In this document: positions 32,021 through 41,776 of the stretch, piece after piece | How the letters are laid out: the number at the start of each line of letters is the position of its first letter | Numbering within the stretch: position 1 is the first letter of the stretch | Assembly (NCBI GenBank): GCA_963839615.1 | Contig: CAWIVY010000009.1 | Location: forward strand, 310,001 to 374,000 | Length of the DNA stretch: 64,000 nt | Reading direction: 5' to 3' | DNA from: DASQMT01 sp963839615 | GTDB lineage: Bacteria > Actinomycetota > Thermoleophilia > Solirubrobacterales > Solirubrobacteraceae | Program-made: the position numbers and the translations under genes | The notes under the pieces: model-generated | Databases searched by the model: none | The model's input: only the letters and a program-made list of their open reading frames with translations | Told to the model about the DNA's origin: nothing

Positions 32021-32676
32021 CGGCGGAACTGGTGGATCGCCGTGCACGAGTCCGGCATCCACGCCACCATCGCCGGCGTCGCTCTCGGGTTCCTCACCCC
32101 GGCCCGGCCGTTCTATCCGCGGGCGCGCACCAGCGAGGCGATCGCCGGCCAGCTCGGGCAGCTCGTCACCGAGACAGATGAAGAGGTGAGCGAGGCGACC
32201 ATGTCAGAGGTGTCGCGTCTGTCCCGCGAGGCCGTCGCGCCGCTCATCCGCATGGAGCACGCGCTGCACCCGTGGTCTGCGTTCGCCGTCCTCCCGGTCT
32301 TCGCGCTCGCCAACGCCGGCGTGGAGATAACCCTCGACAGCTTAGGTGACGCCGTCACCGGACCGGTGGGGCTGGGCATCCTTCTGGGCCTCGTGGTCGG
32401 GGCGCCAATCGGCGGATTCCTCCTTCCCCTGGGCGTCGCGCGGCTGACCGGCACGGCGCTTTCCAGCGCCTCGACTGGGCGGCGATCGCTGCCATGGCGC
32501 CGCTCAAGGGCATCGGCTTCACCGTGGCGATCTTCATCTCGATCCTCGCCTTCGACGACGAGGGGCTGCAGGCGCAGGCCACGCTGGCCATCATCGTCGC
32601 CTCGCTGGTGGTCGGGGTCATCGGGGTGGGGTCGCTGCTTTTGCGCCATCGGCTCGTCGGTCCCCGCTGCGCCTGA
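32021..32676 (+). pseudogene. nhaA: NhaA Na+/H+ antiporter remnant (N-terminal truncation plus frameshift)
   Basis: The frame opens after a TAG at 32018 and gives NWWIAVHESGIHATIAGVAL, then RMEHALHPWSAFAVLPVFAL ANAGVEI and LGLVVGAPIGGFLLP, the second half of NhaA. At 32460-32462 the TTT run needs one more T to continue as LFQRLDWAAIAAMAPLKGIG FTVAIFISILAF DDE in the next frame, ending at 32676. The first half, with the earlier ion-binding Asp pair, is missing. The gene begins about 280 bases from att-like repeat 2, consistent with truncation by the element boundary. It should not be a working antiporter. Confidence 0.8.
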
Positions 32677-33176
32677 GCCGCCGCGCGGAAGCCGGGCCTG
32701 GTCCCCAAATCCCCGCCGACACAGTCGAGATGTCAGGGCGGACGGCCGCGTCATGCGCTTCACGCTACGAGCGGCATTCCGGTCGATCCGGACGGCGAAA
32801 TGCCCGTGACTCGGTGCTGCTGACGATCGCCGACGCGCCGCGGGCCTGCGCCGTGGTGGTAGCGGGGGAGACTTGTGACCCGGCCACGCCTCGGCACTGC
32901 GTCTTCGGGCTCACCGGCGCGCGACGGCATCGCCCACTCGCCTCCGACGCCCCGAGACAACAGCGGCGTCCTCGCCCGTTTGAGCTTCACCCCACGCGCA
33001 GAGCGCGGGCGATCGCGGGCCGGGCCTCGCAATCCGACACGTACCTCCGCTAGACGCATCACCAGCCTCGGGTGACCTGTCCGGGGCGTCCAGCACTCTT
33101 CCTGTTCGTGGCTGAGCGGATGATGTGCGTCTTGGTCGGGCGTGGCGTGGGCCGGCCGCGGGAGCGCTGAGGGTCG
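32677..33176. other. 500-base stretch without a recognisable gene
   Basis: Open frames exist on both strands but are Arg/Pro-rich shadows without domain motifs, ribosome sites or repeats. It probably contains the promoter of the DUF2254 gene near its right end and scar sequence behind nhaA. Nothing else can be supported. Confidence 0.5.
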
Positions 33177-34547
33177 GTGGTCCTGTCGTCGGGCGTGCGG
33201 TCGAGGTTGGGTGAGTTGCATGATGGGCTCAGGACGCAGATGTGGCCGCTGCCGACGATCGCGATCGCGTTCGCGTTGGCGTTGGGCGTCGGGCTTCCGC
33301 GGCTCGACGGCAGCATCGACGACGACCTCCCGGCGGGCGTGACGGCGTACCTGTTCGGGGGCGGGCCGAGCGCCGCGCGCACGTTGCTCGGCTCGATCGC
33401 CAGTTCGTTGATCACCGTCACCTCGCTCACGTTCTCGCTGACCGTGTTGACGTTGCAGCTGGCCAGCAGCCAGTTCTCGCCGCGGCTGTTGCGCACGTTC
33501 ACACGCGACCGGTTCGTGCACGTGACCCTGGCGCTGTTCCTGGGCACGTTCACCTACGCGCTGGCCGTGCTGCGCACCGTCCGCGACGCCGGTGACGCGC
33601 GGGCGCTGTTCGTCCCGCAGCTGTCGGTCACGCTGGCGTTCGTCCTGGCGATGGCCAGCGTTGTGGGTCTCGTGCTGTTCCTCGCGCATCTGGCTCAGGA
33701 GATCCGCGTCGAGACGATGCTGCGCAAGGTGCACGCCGAAGCGAGCGGCACGGTCCGTCGGCTCCGGGCGGAACGAGAGCCCGGGGTCGGACGACAGCTC
33801 GGACCGGTGGCGCCGAGCGACGCGGCGGCGTTGGAGGCGGCCGGGTCGGGGTTCCTGGTCGGATTGGACGAGGAAGCGCTGCTGGCGGCGGCGGTGGACG
33901 CCGACGCAGTCGTGGTCGTAGATTGCGTCCCGGGCGGCTCGGTGGTCGCCGGCACGCCGGTCGGGGTCGGCTGGTCGCGCACCGGTGCGTTCGATCACGA
34001 CGCGCTGGCGGCCCTGCGCGAGCGGGTGGCGGGCGCGGTCACGACGGGCTTTGAGCGGACGTCGGCCCAGGACGTCGGGTACGGGTTGCGTCAGCTCACC
34101 GATGTCGCGAGCAAGGCCCTCTCGCCGGGCATCAACGATCCGACGACGGCCGTGCACGCGCTGGCGCACAGCTCGGCGCTGCTGTGCGAGCTGGCCGGCC
34201 GCGACCTGTCGCCGCGGCTTCTGCGCGACGACCAAGATCAGGTCCGCGTCGTGCTGGCGCGTCGTGATTTCGGTGAGATGCTCGAGCTCGCGATCGCGCA
34301 GCCGCGCCGCTACGGTGCCGCCGATCCGTTTGTCCTGGCCCGGCTGTTCGCGTTGTTGCGCGAGCTGGCGTGGTGCGCCGCCGAGCCCGACCAGCAGCGC
34401 GCGATCGCCGAGCAACTCGCGCGACTGCGCGTCACGGCCGCCGCGCAGGACTTCGATCATGCCGAGAACGCCCGGCTGGCCGACCTGGCCACCTTGGTCG
34501 AGCAGGCGCAGGCGGGCAACTGGGCACCCGTCCCGAGGACCCCGTGA
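33177..34547 (+). CDS. DUF2254 family membrane protein
   Basis: A 456-residue protein with four membrane helices in the first 200 residues (TIAIAFALALGVGLP, SSLITVTSLTFSLTVLTLQL, HVTLALFLGTFTYALAVL, LAFVLAMASVVGLVLFL) and a soluble C-terminal part. SPRLLRTFTRDRFVHVTLAL, SALCELAGRDL-like segments and GLRQLTDVASKALSPGINDP TTA are strong DUF2254 signatures. Function is unknown; homologues sit in stress and ion-transport contexts. Start GTG 33177 follows GAGGG. A broken MscS gene begins 16 bases after the stop, so both were probably one transcript. Confidence 0.85.
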   Translation: MVLSSGVRSRLGELHDGLRTQMWPLPTIAIAFALALGVGLPRLDGSIDDDLPAGVTAYLFGGGPSAARTLLGSIASSLITVTSLTFSLTVLTLQLASSQFSPRLLRTFTRDRFVHVTLALFLGTFTYALAVLRTVRDAGDARALFVPQLSVTLAFVLAMASVVGLVLFLAHLAQEIRVETMLRKVHAEASGTVRRLRAEREPGVGRQLGPVAPSDAAALEAAGSGFLVGLDEEALLAAAVDADAVVVVDCVPGGSVVAGTPVGVGWSRTGAFDHDALAALRERVAGAVTTGFERTSAQDVGYGLRQLTDVASKALSPGINDPTTAVHALAHSSALLCELAGRDLSPRLLRDDQDQVRVVLARRDFGEMLELAIAQPRRYGAADPFVLARLFALLRELAWCAAEPDQQRAIAEQLARLRVTAAAQDFDHAENARLADLATLVEQAQAGNWAPVPRTP

Positions 34548-34563
34548 ACCGACGCCGATCCGC

Positions 34564-35650
34564 GTGCCGCTGAGCGCCGTGGCGACCGCCGCCGTCATGC
34601 CGCTTGCGGATGCTGGGCGCGTCGTCGCGGTAACGCTAGTGGGATTGACGCCCGAGACCGGGCTGAAGCTGCTCTACACCGCCGCGCTGCTGGTGGTCGT
34701 GCTGGCGCTGCGCGGGGTGGCGCGCGCGCTGATCCGCCGGCGGCTCGGGGCGAGGTCGCCGATCCGCGCCGCTTCTGGGCGCGCCAGGGCGTTCAGGTCG
34801 TCACCGCCATCGTGCTGACGCTCGGCGTGCTGTCGATCTGGATCACCCCGGACACGGACCTGACCACCGGGGTCGGGCTGATCACCGCCGGACTGGCGTT
34901 CGCCCTACGTCAGGTGATCCTGTCGCTCGCGGCGTACTTCGTCATCCTCAGCGGCGACACCTTCGGGGTCGGCGACCGGATCACCTTGGGCGGGGTCCGC
35001 GGCGACGTCGTGCGCCTCGGCTTCCTCAAGACCACGATCATGGAGATGGGCCAGCCACCGTCGGTCAGCGGCGCCGACCCGGCCGTGTGGGTGAACTCGC
35101 GCCAATACACCGGCCGCCTGGTCACCGTCACCAACGGCGCGATCTTCAACGAGCCGGTCTACAACTACACGCGCGACTTCCCTGCCCGTGGGAGGAGATC
35201 GTCCTGCCGATCGACTATGACCGCGACCGCGACCGAGTCGAGCAGATCCTGCTCACTGCCGCCCGCTCTCACGCCGTGGTCGACGACCCCGGCGCGCGGG
35301 AGGCGCTAGCGCACATGCGGTCACGGTACGCCCTCTCCGACGCGTCGCTCGAACCGGCCGTGTTCTGGCGGATCACCGACAACTGGCTGGAGATGTCCCT
35401 GCGCTTCCTGGTCACCGCCCGCGGCGTGCGCGAGGTCAAGGACGCCATCAGCCGCGAGATCCTCGGCCGGCTCGACGCGGCCGACATCGGTCTGGTCTCC
35501 GCCACGTACAGCATCGTCGGGCTACCGCCGCTGCGACTCGACCGACCGCCGGGCGATCTCCAACACGATCGCGGAGTCGAGCTCGGTCGGTGTGCCGCTG
35601 AGGATGCTGAGCGTGCCGTCGGTCTCCAACACGATCGCGGCGACGTCTGA
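34564..35650 (+). pseudogene. MscS-family mechanosensitive channel, two frameshifts
   Basis: Three frames in series make one channel: 34564 to about 34750 (LLYTAALLVVVLALRGVARA), then to about 35180 (VVTAIVLTLGVLSIW, TAGLAFALRQVILSLAAYFV, GDTFGVGDRITLGGVRGDVV), then to 35650 (CPWEEIVLPIDYDRDRDRVE, DNWLEMSLRFLVTARGVREV). The pore helix and beta domain of MscS are clear. Each joint is repaired by one base: a fifth G in the run at 34747-34750 and a fourth C in the run at 35180-35182. GTG 34564 or ATG 34597 starts it. The 3' end overlaps the convergent yetF-like remnant by about 129 bases. Confidence 0.78.
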
Positions 35651-36061
35651 GAGCTCGGCGTGGCCTTGCGCGCGGGCGGCCTGGCGGAGCTGGTCGGCGG
35701 GTCACGCGCTCGGAATCCATGGCGTGCTGCAGGAAGCCGCCCCGGTAGACGAGCGTCGGCTCAGCGCTCACCAATCGCTTGACCCGGCCGCTGCGCGTCG
35801 AAGCCCAGGCCACCACGTACTGCATCGTCAGCAGCAGCGCCATCGCGGTCAGTCCTTCGGCGAGCGCGACGGTCGAGGACAGCAGGACGGTGGCCAGCGT
35901 CGAGCCCGCGCGATGGTGACGATCAGATCGAACGCGTTGAGCTTCGCGAGCGCTCGCTTGCCTGACACGCGCAGCATCGCGATCAACGCGATGTACGCGG
36001 CCGCGCCCACAATGACGACGCGGACCAAGCCCGACCAGTCGTCGAAGAAGATCGCTGCCAT
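35522..36061 (-). pseudogene. YetF/DUF421 membrane protein, two frameshifts
   Basis: From ATG 36061: MAAIFFDDWSGLVRVVIVGA, LRVSGKRALAKLNAFDLIVT (the DUF421 signature), then a shift near 35908 to GSTLATVLLSSTVALAEGLT and MQYVVAWASTRSGRVKRLVS AEPTLVYRGGF, then a second shift near 35698 to QLRQAARAQGHAELSDVAAI VLETDGTLSIL, ending at a TAG at 35522. All parts of the family are present, so only the two indels break it. DUF421 proteins are inner-membrane proteins of unclear function. Confidence 0.78.
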
Positions 36062-36234
36062 CTGGTAAGCCCCCGCGCCTCGGTGTCCGCGTCTATGCCG
36101 AACCGTAGCCGCCGTTGGCCTCGATCTCGGGACCTTGGAGTTCCGCCTGGTGTGTGCGGCGGCTACGATCGTGCGCGCCGGTCGGATGGGCCTGGGTGCG
36201 CGGCGGACAGTGCGCCTGCTTGCATAGGAGCGGA

Positions 36235-38070
36235 ATGGTCGCTGTCGCTGCCCGCCGGCGTGAGCTGATCTGGGCCGCGACGGTCGGGATCGTGCTCGCG
36301 GATTCGTCGGTGGTGACACTGGCGCTGCCGGCGATCCTGGACCGTTACGACACGACGGTGTCGGGTGTGGCGTGGGTGCTGACGTCGTTCAACATCGTGC
36401 TTGCGCTGGCGGTGCTGCCGGCGGCCGTGGTGGCGGCGCGACCGAGCGCTGCGCGCGCGGTGCGGGTGTGGGGCGTGGGCGTGGCGGCGTTCGCGGCCGG
36501 CTCGTTGGTGTGCGCGCTCGCCCCGGCCGTGTCCGTGCTGATCGCCGGCCGCTGCGTGCAGGCGCTCGGCGGCGCTGGCGTGGTCGCGGGAGCGATCGAG
36601 CTGTTGGCGCGCAGCCGGGGGTCGCACGCGCAGGGTGCGGCGCTGTGGGGCATGGCTGGGCTCGCCGGGCTCGCGTTCGGGCCCGTGGCGGGCGGGCTGT
36701 TGACGGAGTTGATCAGCTGGCAGTCGATCTTCGCGGTTCAGGTGCCGGTCGTGCTCGGCGTCGCGTTCGCTGCCCGCCCGCCGACGGGAGCGGCCGAGCC
36801 GGGCCGGCCGGGACGGCCGAGCCTCGGCCCTGAGCTGGCGCTCGCGCTGGTGTCTGCGGGGCTGACCGGGGCGCTGTTCTTACTCGTCGTGCTGCTGACG
36901 GAGGGCTGGGGCTATTCGCCGCTGGCGGCCGCGCTGATCGTGTCCGCCATCCCGGTCGCGACGCTGCTTGCGCGGGCGGCGACGCGCGGGCTCGGTGATG
37001 GGGGCGCGGTGATGGCCGCGGGCGCCGTCGCGCTGGCGGGCGGGCTTGCTGGTCTCGGGCTGGTGCCGCACGCCGAGCCGGTGTGGACGCTGGCGCCGCA
37101 GGCGCTCGTCGGCGTCGGCATCGCGCTGTCCGTTCCGGGTCTGACGGCGCGGGCGCTTGGTGCGGCCGACCCGGCCGGGCGGCGCGCGGCGGGGACGATC
37201 GCCGCGCGCCACGTCGGCATCGTGGTCGGTCTGGTGCTGCTGACGCCGGTGTTCACGGCGCAGCTGTCGAATGAGAGCGACGCCGCCCAGAACGCCGGGA
37301 CGTCGCTGATCCTCGACGCGAAGCTGTCACCGAAGACGAAGATCGCGCTCGGCCAGGCGCTCGGGGAGCAGATCGGTCGCTCCGGGGGCCGGTTGACGGA
37401 TGTCTCCCCCGCGTTCCGCTCGGTGACGCCGCCGTCCGAGGGTCGTGCTGAGTACGCGCGGCTGGAGCGCGCGCTCGCCGACCAGGTCGATCGCGCTGCC
37501 ACGCATGCGTTCAGCACCGTGTTCCTGCTCGCCGCCGCGCTGGCGCTGCTCGCGGTGGTGCCGATCGCGCTCGGCAGTGGTGCGCCGCGGACGCGCGAGC
37601 TCGCGGCGCTCGCGATGGCGGTCGTCGCGTCCGCCGGACTTGCGGGGGTCTATCTCGCGCTCGGCGGCTCGAGCTACAAGCCGCTGGCGGTCGCGGACCC
37701 GTGCCGGCCGCGTCCGCCCGAACGCCAGGGCGATCAGCTGCAGCAGATCGCGTTGTCCGCCCTCGACGGCGCCGCCTGCCAGCTGCGCGTGCCGCGCGAA
37801 GAGCTGGTGCTCGCGCTCGCGGACTCGAAGGCGCGGGCTGCTTTCGCTCGCGAGCATCGCATCAGCGACGAGGCGCTCGAGCGCGCGGTTCGCGCCGGGC
37901 TTGACCGTGCGATCGCGGAGGCGCAGCGGGGCGGCTCGATCTCCTCTCTGGAGGCGGAGCTGCTGCGCCGCGCCGAGGGCGCGCTGCCCGTCTCGGCGAT
38001 CATCGACGCGCTGCAGACCTCGACGGGCAAGAGCGTGATCGGCTTCCTCGAGGACCTGCTCAAGGGCTGA
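36235..38070 (+). CDS. MFS drug exporter (EmrB/QacA-like) with C-terminal cytoplasmic extension
   Basis: A 611-residue transporter. The N-terminus has AATVGIVLADSSVVTLALPAI, the DHA2 motif with Asp in helix 1, followed by VAWVLTSFNIVLALAVLPAA and VLIAGRCVQALGGAGVVAGA (motif C-like region). About 13-14 helices are visible up to residue ~480 (LAGVYLALGGSSYKPL). The last ~125 residues are soluble and helical, with PCRPRPPERQGDQLQ and repeated Ala/Glu/Arg helices, which is unusual for DHA2 exporters. Start ATG 36235 follows AGGAGCGGA. The stop is 3 bases from the convergent MMPL gene. Substrate unknown, probably toxic hydrophobic compounds. Confidence 0.85.
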   Translation: MVAVAARRRELIWAATVGIVLADSSVVTLALPAILDRYDTTVSGVAWVLTSFNIVLALAVLPAAVVAARPSAARAVRVWGVGVAAFAAGSLVCALAPAVSVLIAGRCVQALGGAGVVAGAIELLARSRGSHAQGAALWGMAGLAGLAFGPVAGGLLTELISWQSIFAVQVPVVLGVAFAARPPTGAAEPGRPGRPSLGPELALALVSAGLTGALFLLVVLLTEGWGYSPLAAALIVSAIPVATLLARAATRGLGDGGAVMAAGAVALAGGLAGLGLVPHAEPVWTLAPQALVGVGIALSVPGLTARALGAADPAGRRAAGTIAARHVGIVVGLVLLTPVFTAQLSNESDAAQNAGTSLILDAKLSPKTKIALGQALGEQIGRSGGRLTDVSPAFRSVTPPSEGRAEYARLERALADQVDRAATHAFSTVFLLAAALALLAVVPIALGSGAPRTRELAALAMAVVASAGLAGVYLALGGSSYKPLAVADPCRPRPPERQGDQLQQIALSALDGAACQLRVPREELVLALADSKARAAFAREHRISDEALERAVRAGLDRAIAEAQRGGSISSLEAELLRRAEGALPVSAIIDALQTSTGKSVIGFLEDLLKG

Positions 38071-38073
38071 GCG

Positions 38074-40251
38074 TCAGGCGGGCACCCGGGCGCGCTGCGG
38101 CGCTGCCAGATGGTTGCTCGGCCAGCTCGAGCGCTCGCCGACGAGCGTGACCACGGCCGGGGTGAGGATCGAGCGGACGAGGAACGCGTCGATCAGCAGC
38201 CCGACGGCGAGCACGAACGCGAGCTGCTGGAACGCGCTCACCGGGACCAGCGCGAGCGCGGCGAACGAGGCCGAGAGGACGAGGCCGGCGGCGGAGATCG
38301 CGTGCGAGGCGCCGCTCGCCGCGGCGACGACGGCCTCGCGCAGTGGGCGATGCTCGGCCTCGCTCCAGATGCGCCCGACGAGGAAGATGTTGTAGTCGGA
38401 GCCGAGCGCGACGAGCAGCACGCCGGCGGCGAGCGGGACGAAGTAAGTGATCTCCGGCTCGCCGAGCACGCCTTGGAAGAAGACGACCGCTAGGCCGAGC
38501 GACGCGAGCGGCGCCAGCGCGGCGATTGCGACCAGGTACAGCGGCGCCACGATGGCGCGCAGGAACACGGCGAGCACGATCGCCACCAGCAGCAGCACGA
38601 GCGGCGCGACCCGCAGCAGGTCACCGCCGGCGGTGTCGATCAGCTCGCCGGTGATCGCCGTGTCACCGGCGAACAGCGCCCGCGTGCCCGTCAGCCCGAC
38701 GGCGTCGAGCAGGTCGCCAGTGCGCGAGTCGAGGTTGCGCAGCAGGCGCACCGCGTCGGCGCTGAGCGGATCCTCCTCCCCGATGAGCACGTAGCGCACC
38801 GCATTGTCGTCGGGGGAGACGACCACGCCGAATGGCTGCTGGCTCGGCTTTGTGGCGGGCCCGAGTACACCGGCCACACCGGGCTGGGCAGACAGGACCG
38901 CCTGGAAGGTGGCCAGCCGCTTGCGGTGGAGCGCGATACCCGGCGCGGTGACGACGAGCGTGGCGGGCGAGATCGTGCCGGGCGCGAATGCATCCGACAG
39001 TTGCTCGTACGCGCGGCGCGGCTCGCTGTCGCTCGGCAGGCCGCGGATCAGTGGATTGCCGACTTTGAGGAAGGCGAGGCCACTCGCCATCACCGCCAGA
39101 ATCGCGAGACACACGAGCGTCGTGCGCCGCGGCGCACGCACCGCCGTCACGATCCGGCGATCCAGCCAGCCGGTCCCCACGGCGCGATGCGCCGGCTCGC
39201 CCGCCGATCCGGGCCAAAGCATCGCCCGGCCGGCCAGCGCCAGCACCGCGGGAAGGAAGGTCACCGTGACCAGCAGGCCGACCACCACGGCGAGGGCCAT
39301 GCCAGGCCCGAAGGCGCGCAGGAATCCGAGGTCGGCGACCACGAGCGCCGCCGAGCCGGCCGCGACCGCGATCCCGCAGGCCAGGATCAACGGCGTCAAC
39401 TCCGCGGTCGTCTCGCGCGCAGCGTCCAGCGGCGCCTCGCCGCCCTCCAGCCGGCGGCGGAACCGCGACATGTAGAACAGCGCATAGTCCGTGACCACCC
39501 CGAACAGCAACGCCACCATGATCGGCTCGACCTCGGGCGGCACGGAGATGTCGACCTGCTCACCGACGATCGCGACGAGCCGCACCGACGCCACGTAGGC
39601 GACCGCGACGGTCCCCAGCGTCACGATCGGCGCCGCCGCCGAGCGCAGCGACAGCGCCACGATCAGCGTGATGATGAGCACCGTCACCAGCTCGATGTCG
39701 GGAAGATGCTGCTCGATCAACTCGGCTTGCTCGGCGCGCGCCGGGATCACACCCGTGACGCCGACATAGCTCGACGGCGGCGCGTCGAGCGCCCGCACGT
39801 AACCGCCCGCCCCCGCGACGCGCCGCCGCTGGCTGGCCTCGAGTCCGAACAACAGCGAGCTCACCGTCGCGGTGTCGCGCTCGCGCGCGAATGGCAGCCT
39901 CACCCCGGCGTTCGTGACGCCATAGGCACCGGCGGCGCGCGCGGCCGGCAGGCGATGGTGGTTGATGTCGTCGATCAGGCCGGCCGCGGTCGTCACACGC
40001 GTTGCCGGCAGGCCGCCGCCGTCGCGCTCGAGGATCGCCGTCCGGCTCGCGAGCGGGAACCGGAACAACTCGGCCGAGAGCTTCTCCGCCTCAAGCGCCC
40101 GCGAGTCGGCGGGCACGAGCTGCTTGAGCGCGCCCGTCTGGGCCTCCTGCAACGTCGGCAGATACGCGGCCGCCAGCACAGCGGCCAGGATCCACGCTGC
40201 CACGATCGGCCACCGAGCGGCAACGACGGCCCTCGCGAAGCCCTCAGCCAC
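38074..40251 (-). CDS. MMPL/RND-family transporter
   Basis: A 725-residue protein with two homologous halves, each with an external loop domain and a block of membrane helices. The conserved helix-4 motif is visible twice: VALLFGVVTDYALFYMSRFR in the first half and VALGSDYNIFLVGRIWSE in the second, where the Asp-Tyr pair relays protons. The N-terminus VVAARWPIVAAWILAAVLA is the usual first helix. MMPL proteins export lipids or small hydrophobic molecules across the inner membrane of actinobacteria. Start GTG 40251. Downstream of it on the minus strand there is no partner, so it is monocistronic. 40252-40527 shows no gene. Confidence 0.88.
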   Translation of the reverse strand: MAEGFARAVVAARWPIVAAWILAAVLAAAYLPTLQEAQTGALKQLVPADSRALEAEKLSAELFRFPLASRTAILERDGGGLPATRVTTAAGLIDDINHHRLPAARAAGAYGVTNAGVRLPFARERDTATVSSLLFGLEASQRRRVAGAGGYVRALDAPPSSYVGVTGVIPARAEQAELIEQHLPDIELVTVLIITLIVALSLRSAAAPIVTLGTVAVAYVASVRLVAIVGEQVDISVPPEVEPIMVALLFGVVTDYALFYMSRFRRRLEGGEAPLDAARETTAELTPLILACGIAVAAGSAALVVADLGFLRAFGPGMALAVVVGLLVTVTFLPAVLALAGRAMLWPGSAGEPAHRAVGTGWLDRRIVTAVRAPRRTTLVCLAILAVMASGLAFLKVGNPLIRGLPSDSEPRRAYEQLSDAFAPGTISPATLVVTAPGIALHRKRLATFQAVLSAQPGVAGVLGPATKPSQQPFGVVVSPDDNAVRYVLIGEEDPLSADAVRLLRNLDSRTGDLLDAVGLTGTRALFAGDTAITGELIDTAGGDLLRVAPLVLLLVAIVLAVFLRAIVAPLYLVAIAALAPLASLGLAVVFFQGVLGEPEITYFVPLAAGVLLVALGSDYNIFLVGRIWSEAEHRPLREAVVAAASGASHAISAAGLVLSASFAALALVPVSAFQQLAFVLAVGLLIDAFLVRSILTPAVVTLVGERSSWPSNHLAAPQRARVPA

Positions 40252-40527
40252 AGCGGCCGTTCATCGTCGGCATCGTAGACGGCGAGCAGATCCCCGAGCG
40301 GCTGCTGCCGGGATTGCGGCCGACCCGATCGGGCGCTGAAGCGCTCGCCCGCGCTGGGCACCCGGAAAGGCTGGCCGACAAGCTTCGCAGTCGGTCACGA
40401 ACTCGGCCGGATCGGATGTGTTTGCACTCGGACATCTCGGCAGTGGCACGGGATCGCGGTGCCCGCGCCGATCTCGTGCGCGCGAGCCGCGCCCCGGTGA
40501 GCCGCCCCGGCTTTCGCGGAGACCGGA

Positions 40528-41068
40528 TTACGTGGTTTCAGTCAATCGATCTGTGGATGTGATCGTCTCAGGTCGGGGAGACCTCAGAGCCTCGAATTCG
40601 GCCGGTGGCAGATCACCGAGCGCTTGGTGTAGGCGCGCGTGGTTGAACCAGCCGAGGTACTCGACGATCGCGAGCTCGAGCTGTGAGCGGGTGCGCCAGA
40701 TGCGGTCTGAGATCAGTTCGGTCTTGAGGAGTCGACGAAGCTCTCGGCCAGGGCGTTGTCGTAGGCGTCGCCGACCGACCCGACCGAAGCGAGCACGCCG
40801 TGATCGGCGAGCGTCTGGCCGTAGTCGATCGAGGTGTATTGCGATCCGCGGTCGGAGTGGTGCACGAGCTCGACGTCGGCGCCGGGTCCGCGCTGGTGCA
40901 GCGCCATCCGCAGCGCGTCGAGCACGAGCGTGGTGCGCATGTGCCCGGCCAGCTGCCAGCCGACGATCCGGCGGCTGTGGGCGTCGATGATGAAGGCGAA
41001 GAACACGATGCCCTCCCAGCACCTGAGGTAGGTGATGTCGGCGACCCAGAGCTCGTCAGGACGACCAG
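40528..41068 (-). pseudogene. IS3-family transposase (OrfB/rve) remnant
   Basis: From about 41068: AAGRPDELWVADITYLRCWE, IDAHSRRIVGWQLAGHMRTT, VHHSDRGSQYTSIDYGQTLA and DAYDNALAESFVDS, the DDE integrase core with both Asp residues and the final Glu in AES. The frame then needs one T in TCCTCAAG (about 40728) to continue as FKTELISDRIWRTRSQLELA through ALGDLPPAEFEAL to the TAA at 40528. The N-terminal HTH half and OrfA are missing and no terminal inverted repeats were found. It is an inactive IS3-group fragment next to the third att-like repeat. Confidence 0.85.
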
Positions 41069-41197
41069 CCGCGCACGACCGCCCCACTGAGAAGGAAGCT
41101 TGGGTGGTCGGCCGCGGCCTTATCCTTGGTCCCGAGCAACTGCTCAGCCGTATGGCGAGGATTTTCCCGCTTTCGCAGCAGGAGGACGCCTGACCAG

Positions 41198-41512
41198 CTA
41201 TTTCTGGCGGACGCGGTAGCGACCCCTGCCGATCCGTTCGAACACTGGCTCCCCGCTTCGGGCCTGACGCCTGTACATCGAGGCACGGAGCGAGTGAGGC
41301 AGCACCGCCTGCCCGGTGCGCCGTTCTAGAGCAGCGCGGATCTCGGCAAGTGTCGCGCCGTGCGGGTGCTTCCTCAAGTACGACTCGGCCATGCCCCCGA
41401 GACTCTCGCGACGCTGCCGGCGGCCTGACGCTTGGGCCATCGAGCCGAATGCTTGTCGGCGACGCGCCCCGCCGGCACGTCCTAGCCAAATCCGCGGCGA
41501 TTTCGAGGCCAT
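41198..41512 (-). CDS. Small winged-helix (HARE-HTH-like) protein
   Basis: A 104-residue basic protein. After a Ser/Arg-rich N-terminus, AESYLRKHPHGATLAEIRAA LERRTGQAVLPHSLRASMYR R...FERIGRGRYRV has the layout of HARE-HTH or similar winged-helix domains: helix, turn with HPHGAT, recognition region and a final GRGRYRV wing. Such domains occur in chromatin and restriction-associated proteins. The frame is open to 41704, but ATG 41512 gives the compact version. No strong ribosome site is seen. It lies between the IS3 remnant and an att-like repeat, so an element-encoded regulator is possible. Confidence 0.5.
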   Translation of the reverse strand: MASKSPRIWLGRAGGARRRQAFGSMAQASGRRQRRESLGGMAESYLRKHPHGATLAEIRAALERRTGQAVLPHSLRASMYRRQARSGEPVFERIGRGRYRVRQK

Positions 41513-41722
41513 CAACAGGAGTTTCCAGCCGGCACGGTGCCGGACGGTCGCATTTAACGCGATGCCGTCGTGCACTGAATCGCGGTCGAATTCGCGGCCG
41601 CGTGACGGCGTGAAATGTACCCGGCGCCGCGTTAGCGTGTGACCGCGGTGCTTGTCCCCTAGCCGCGAGAAGGGCCAGAGCGCCGCGCGCGCGAACTGGC
41701 GCATTACATGCCCTTGCAGGGA

Positions 41723-41776
41723 TTCCTTCGAGTGGGCGGTGCTGGGCTCGAACCAGCGACCTCCTGCTTGTAAGGC
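41723..41776 (-). repeat. att-like repeat 3: partial tRNA-Val 3' end
   Basis: 41734-41776 is identical to 43 bases of the tRNA-Val(TAC) 3' part at 56187-56229. The left flank TTCCTTCGAGT is shared with repeat 1 but not with the intact tRNA. GCTTGACCTC lies at 41892-41901. It marks the left end of the segment that contains the catabolic operon. Confidence 0.85.

Noticed and set aside
31682..32181. Open frames through the att-like repeat containing WAVLGSNQRPP-like peptides
   Set aside because: These are translations of tRNA-derived DNA, a well-known artefact of gene calling at tRNA fragments.
32760..34598. A 612-codon minus-strand frame opposite DUF2254
   Set aside because: It is antisense to a clear membrane protein and is made of Arg/Gln/His-rich shadow sequence.
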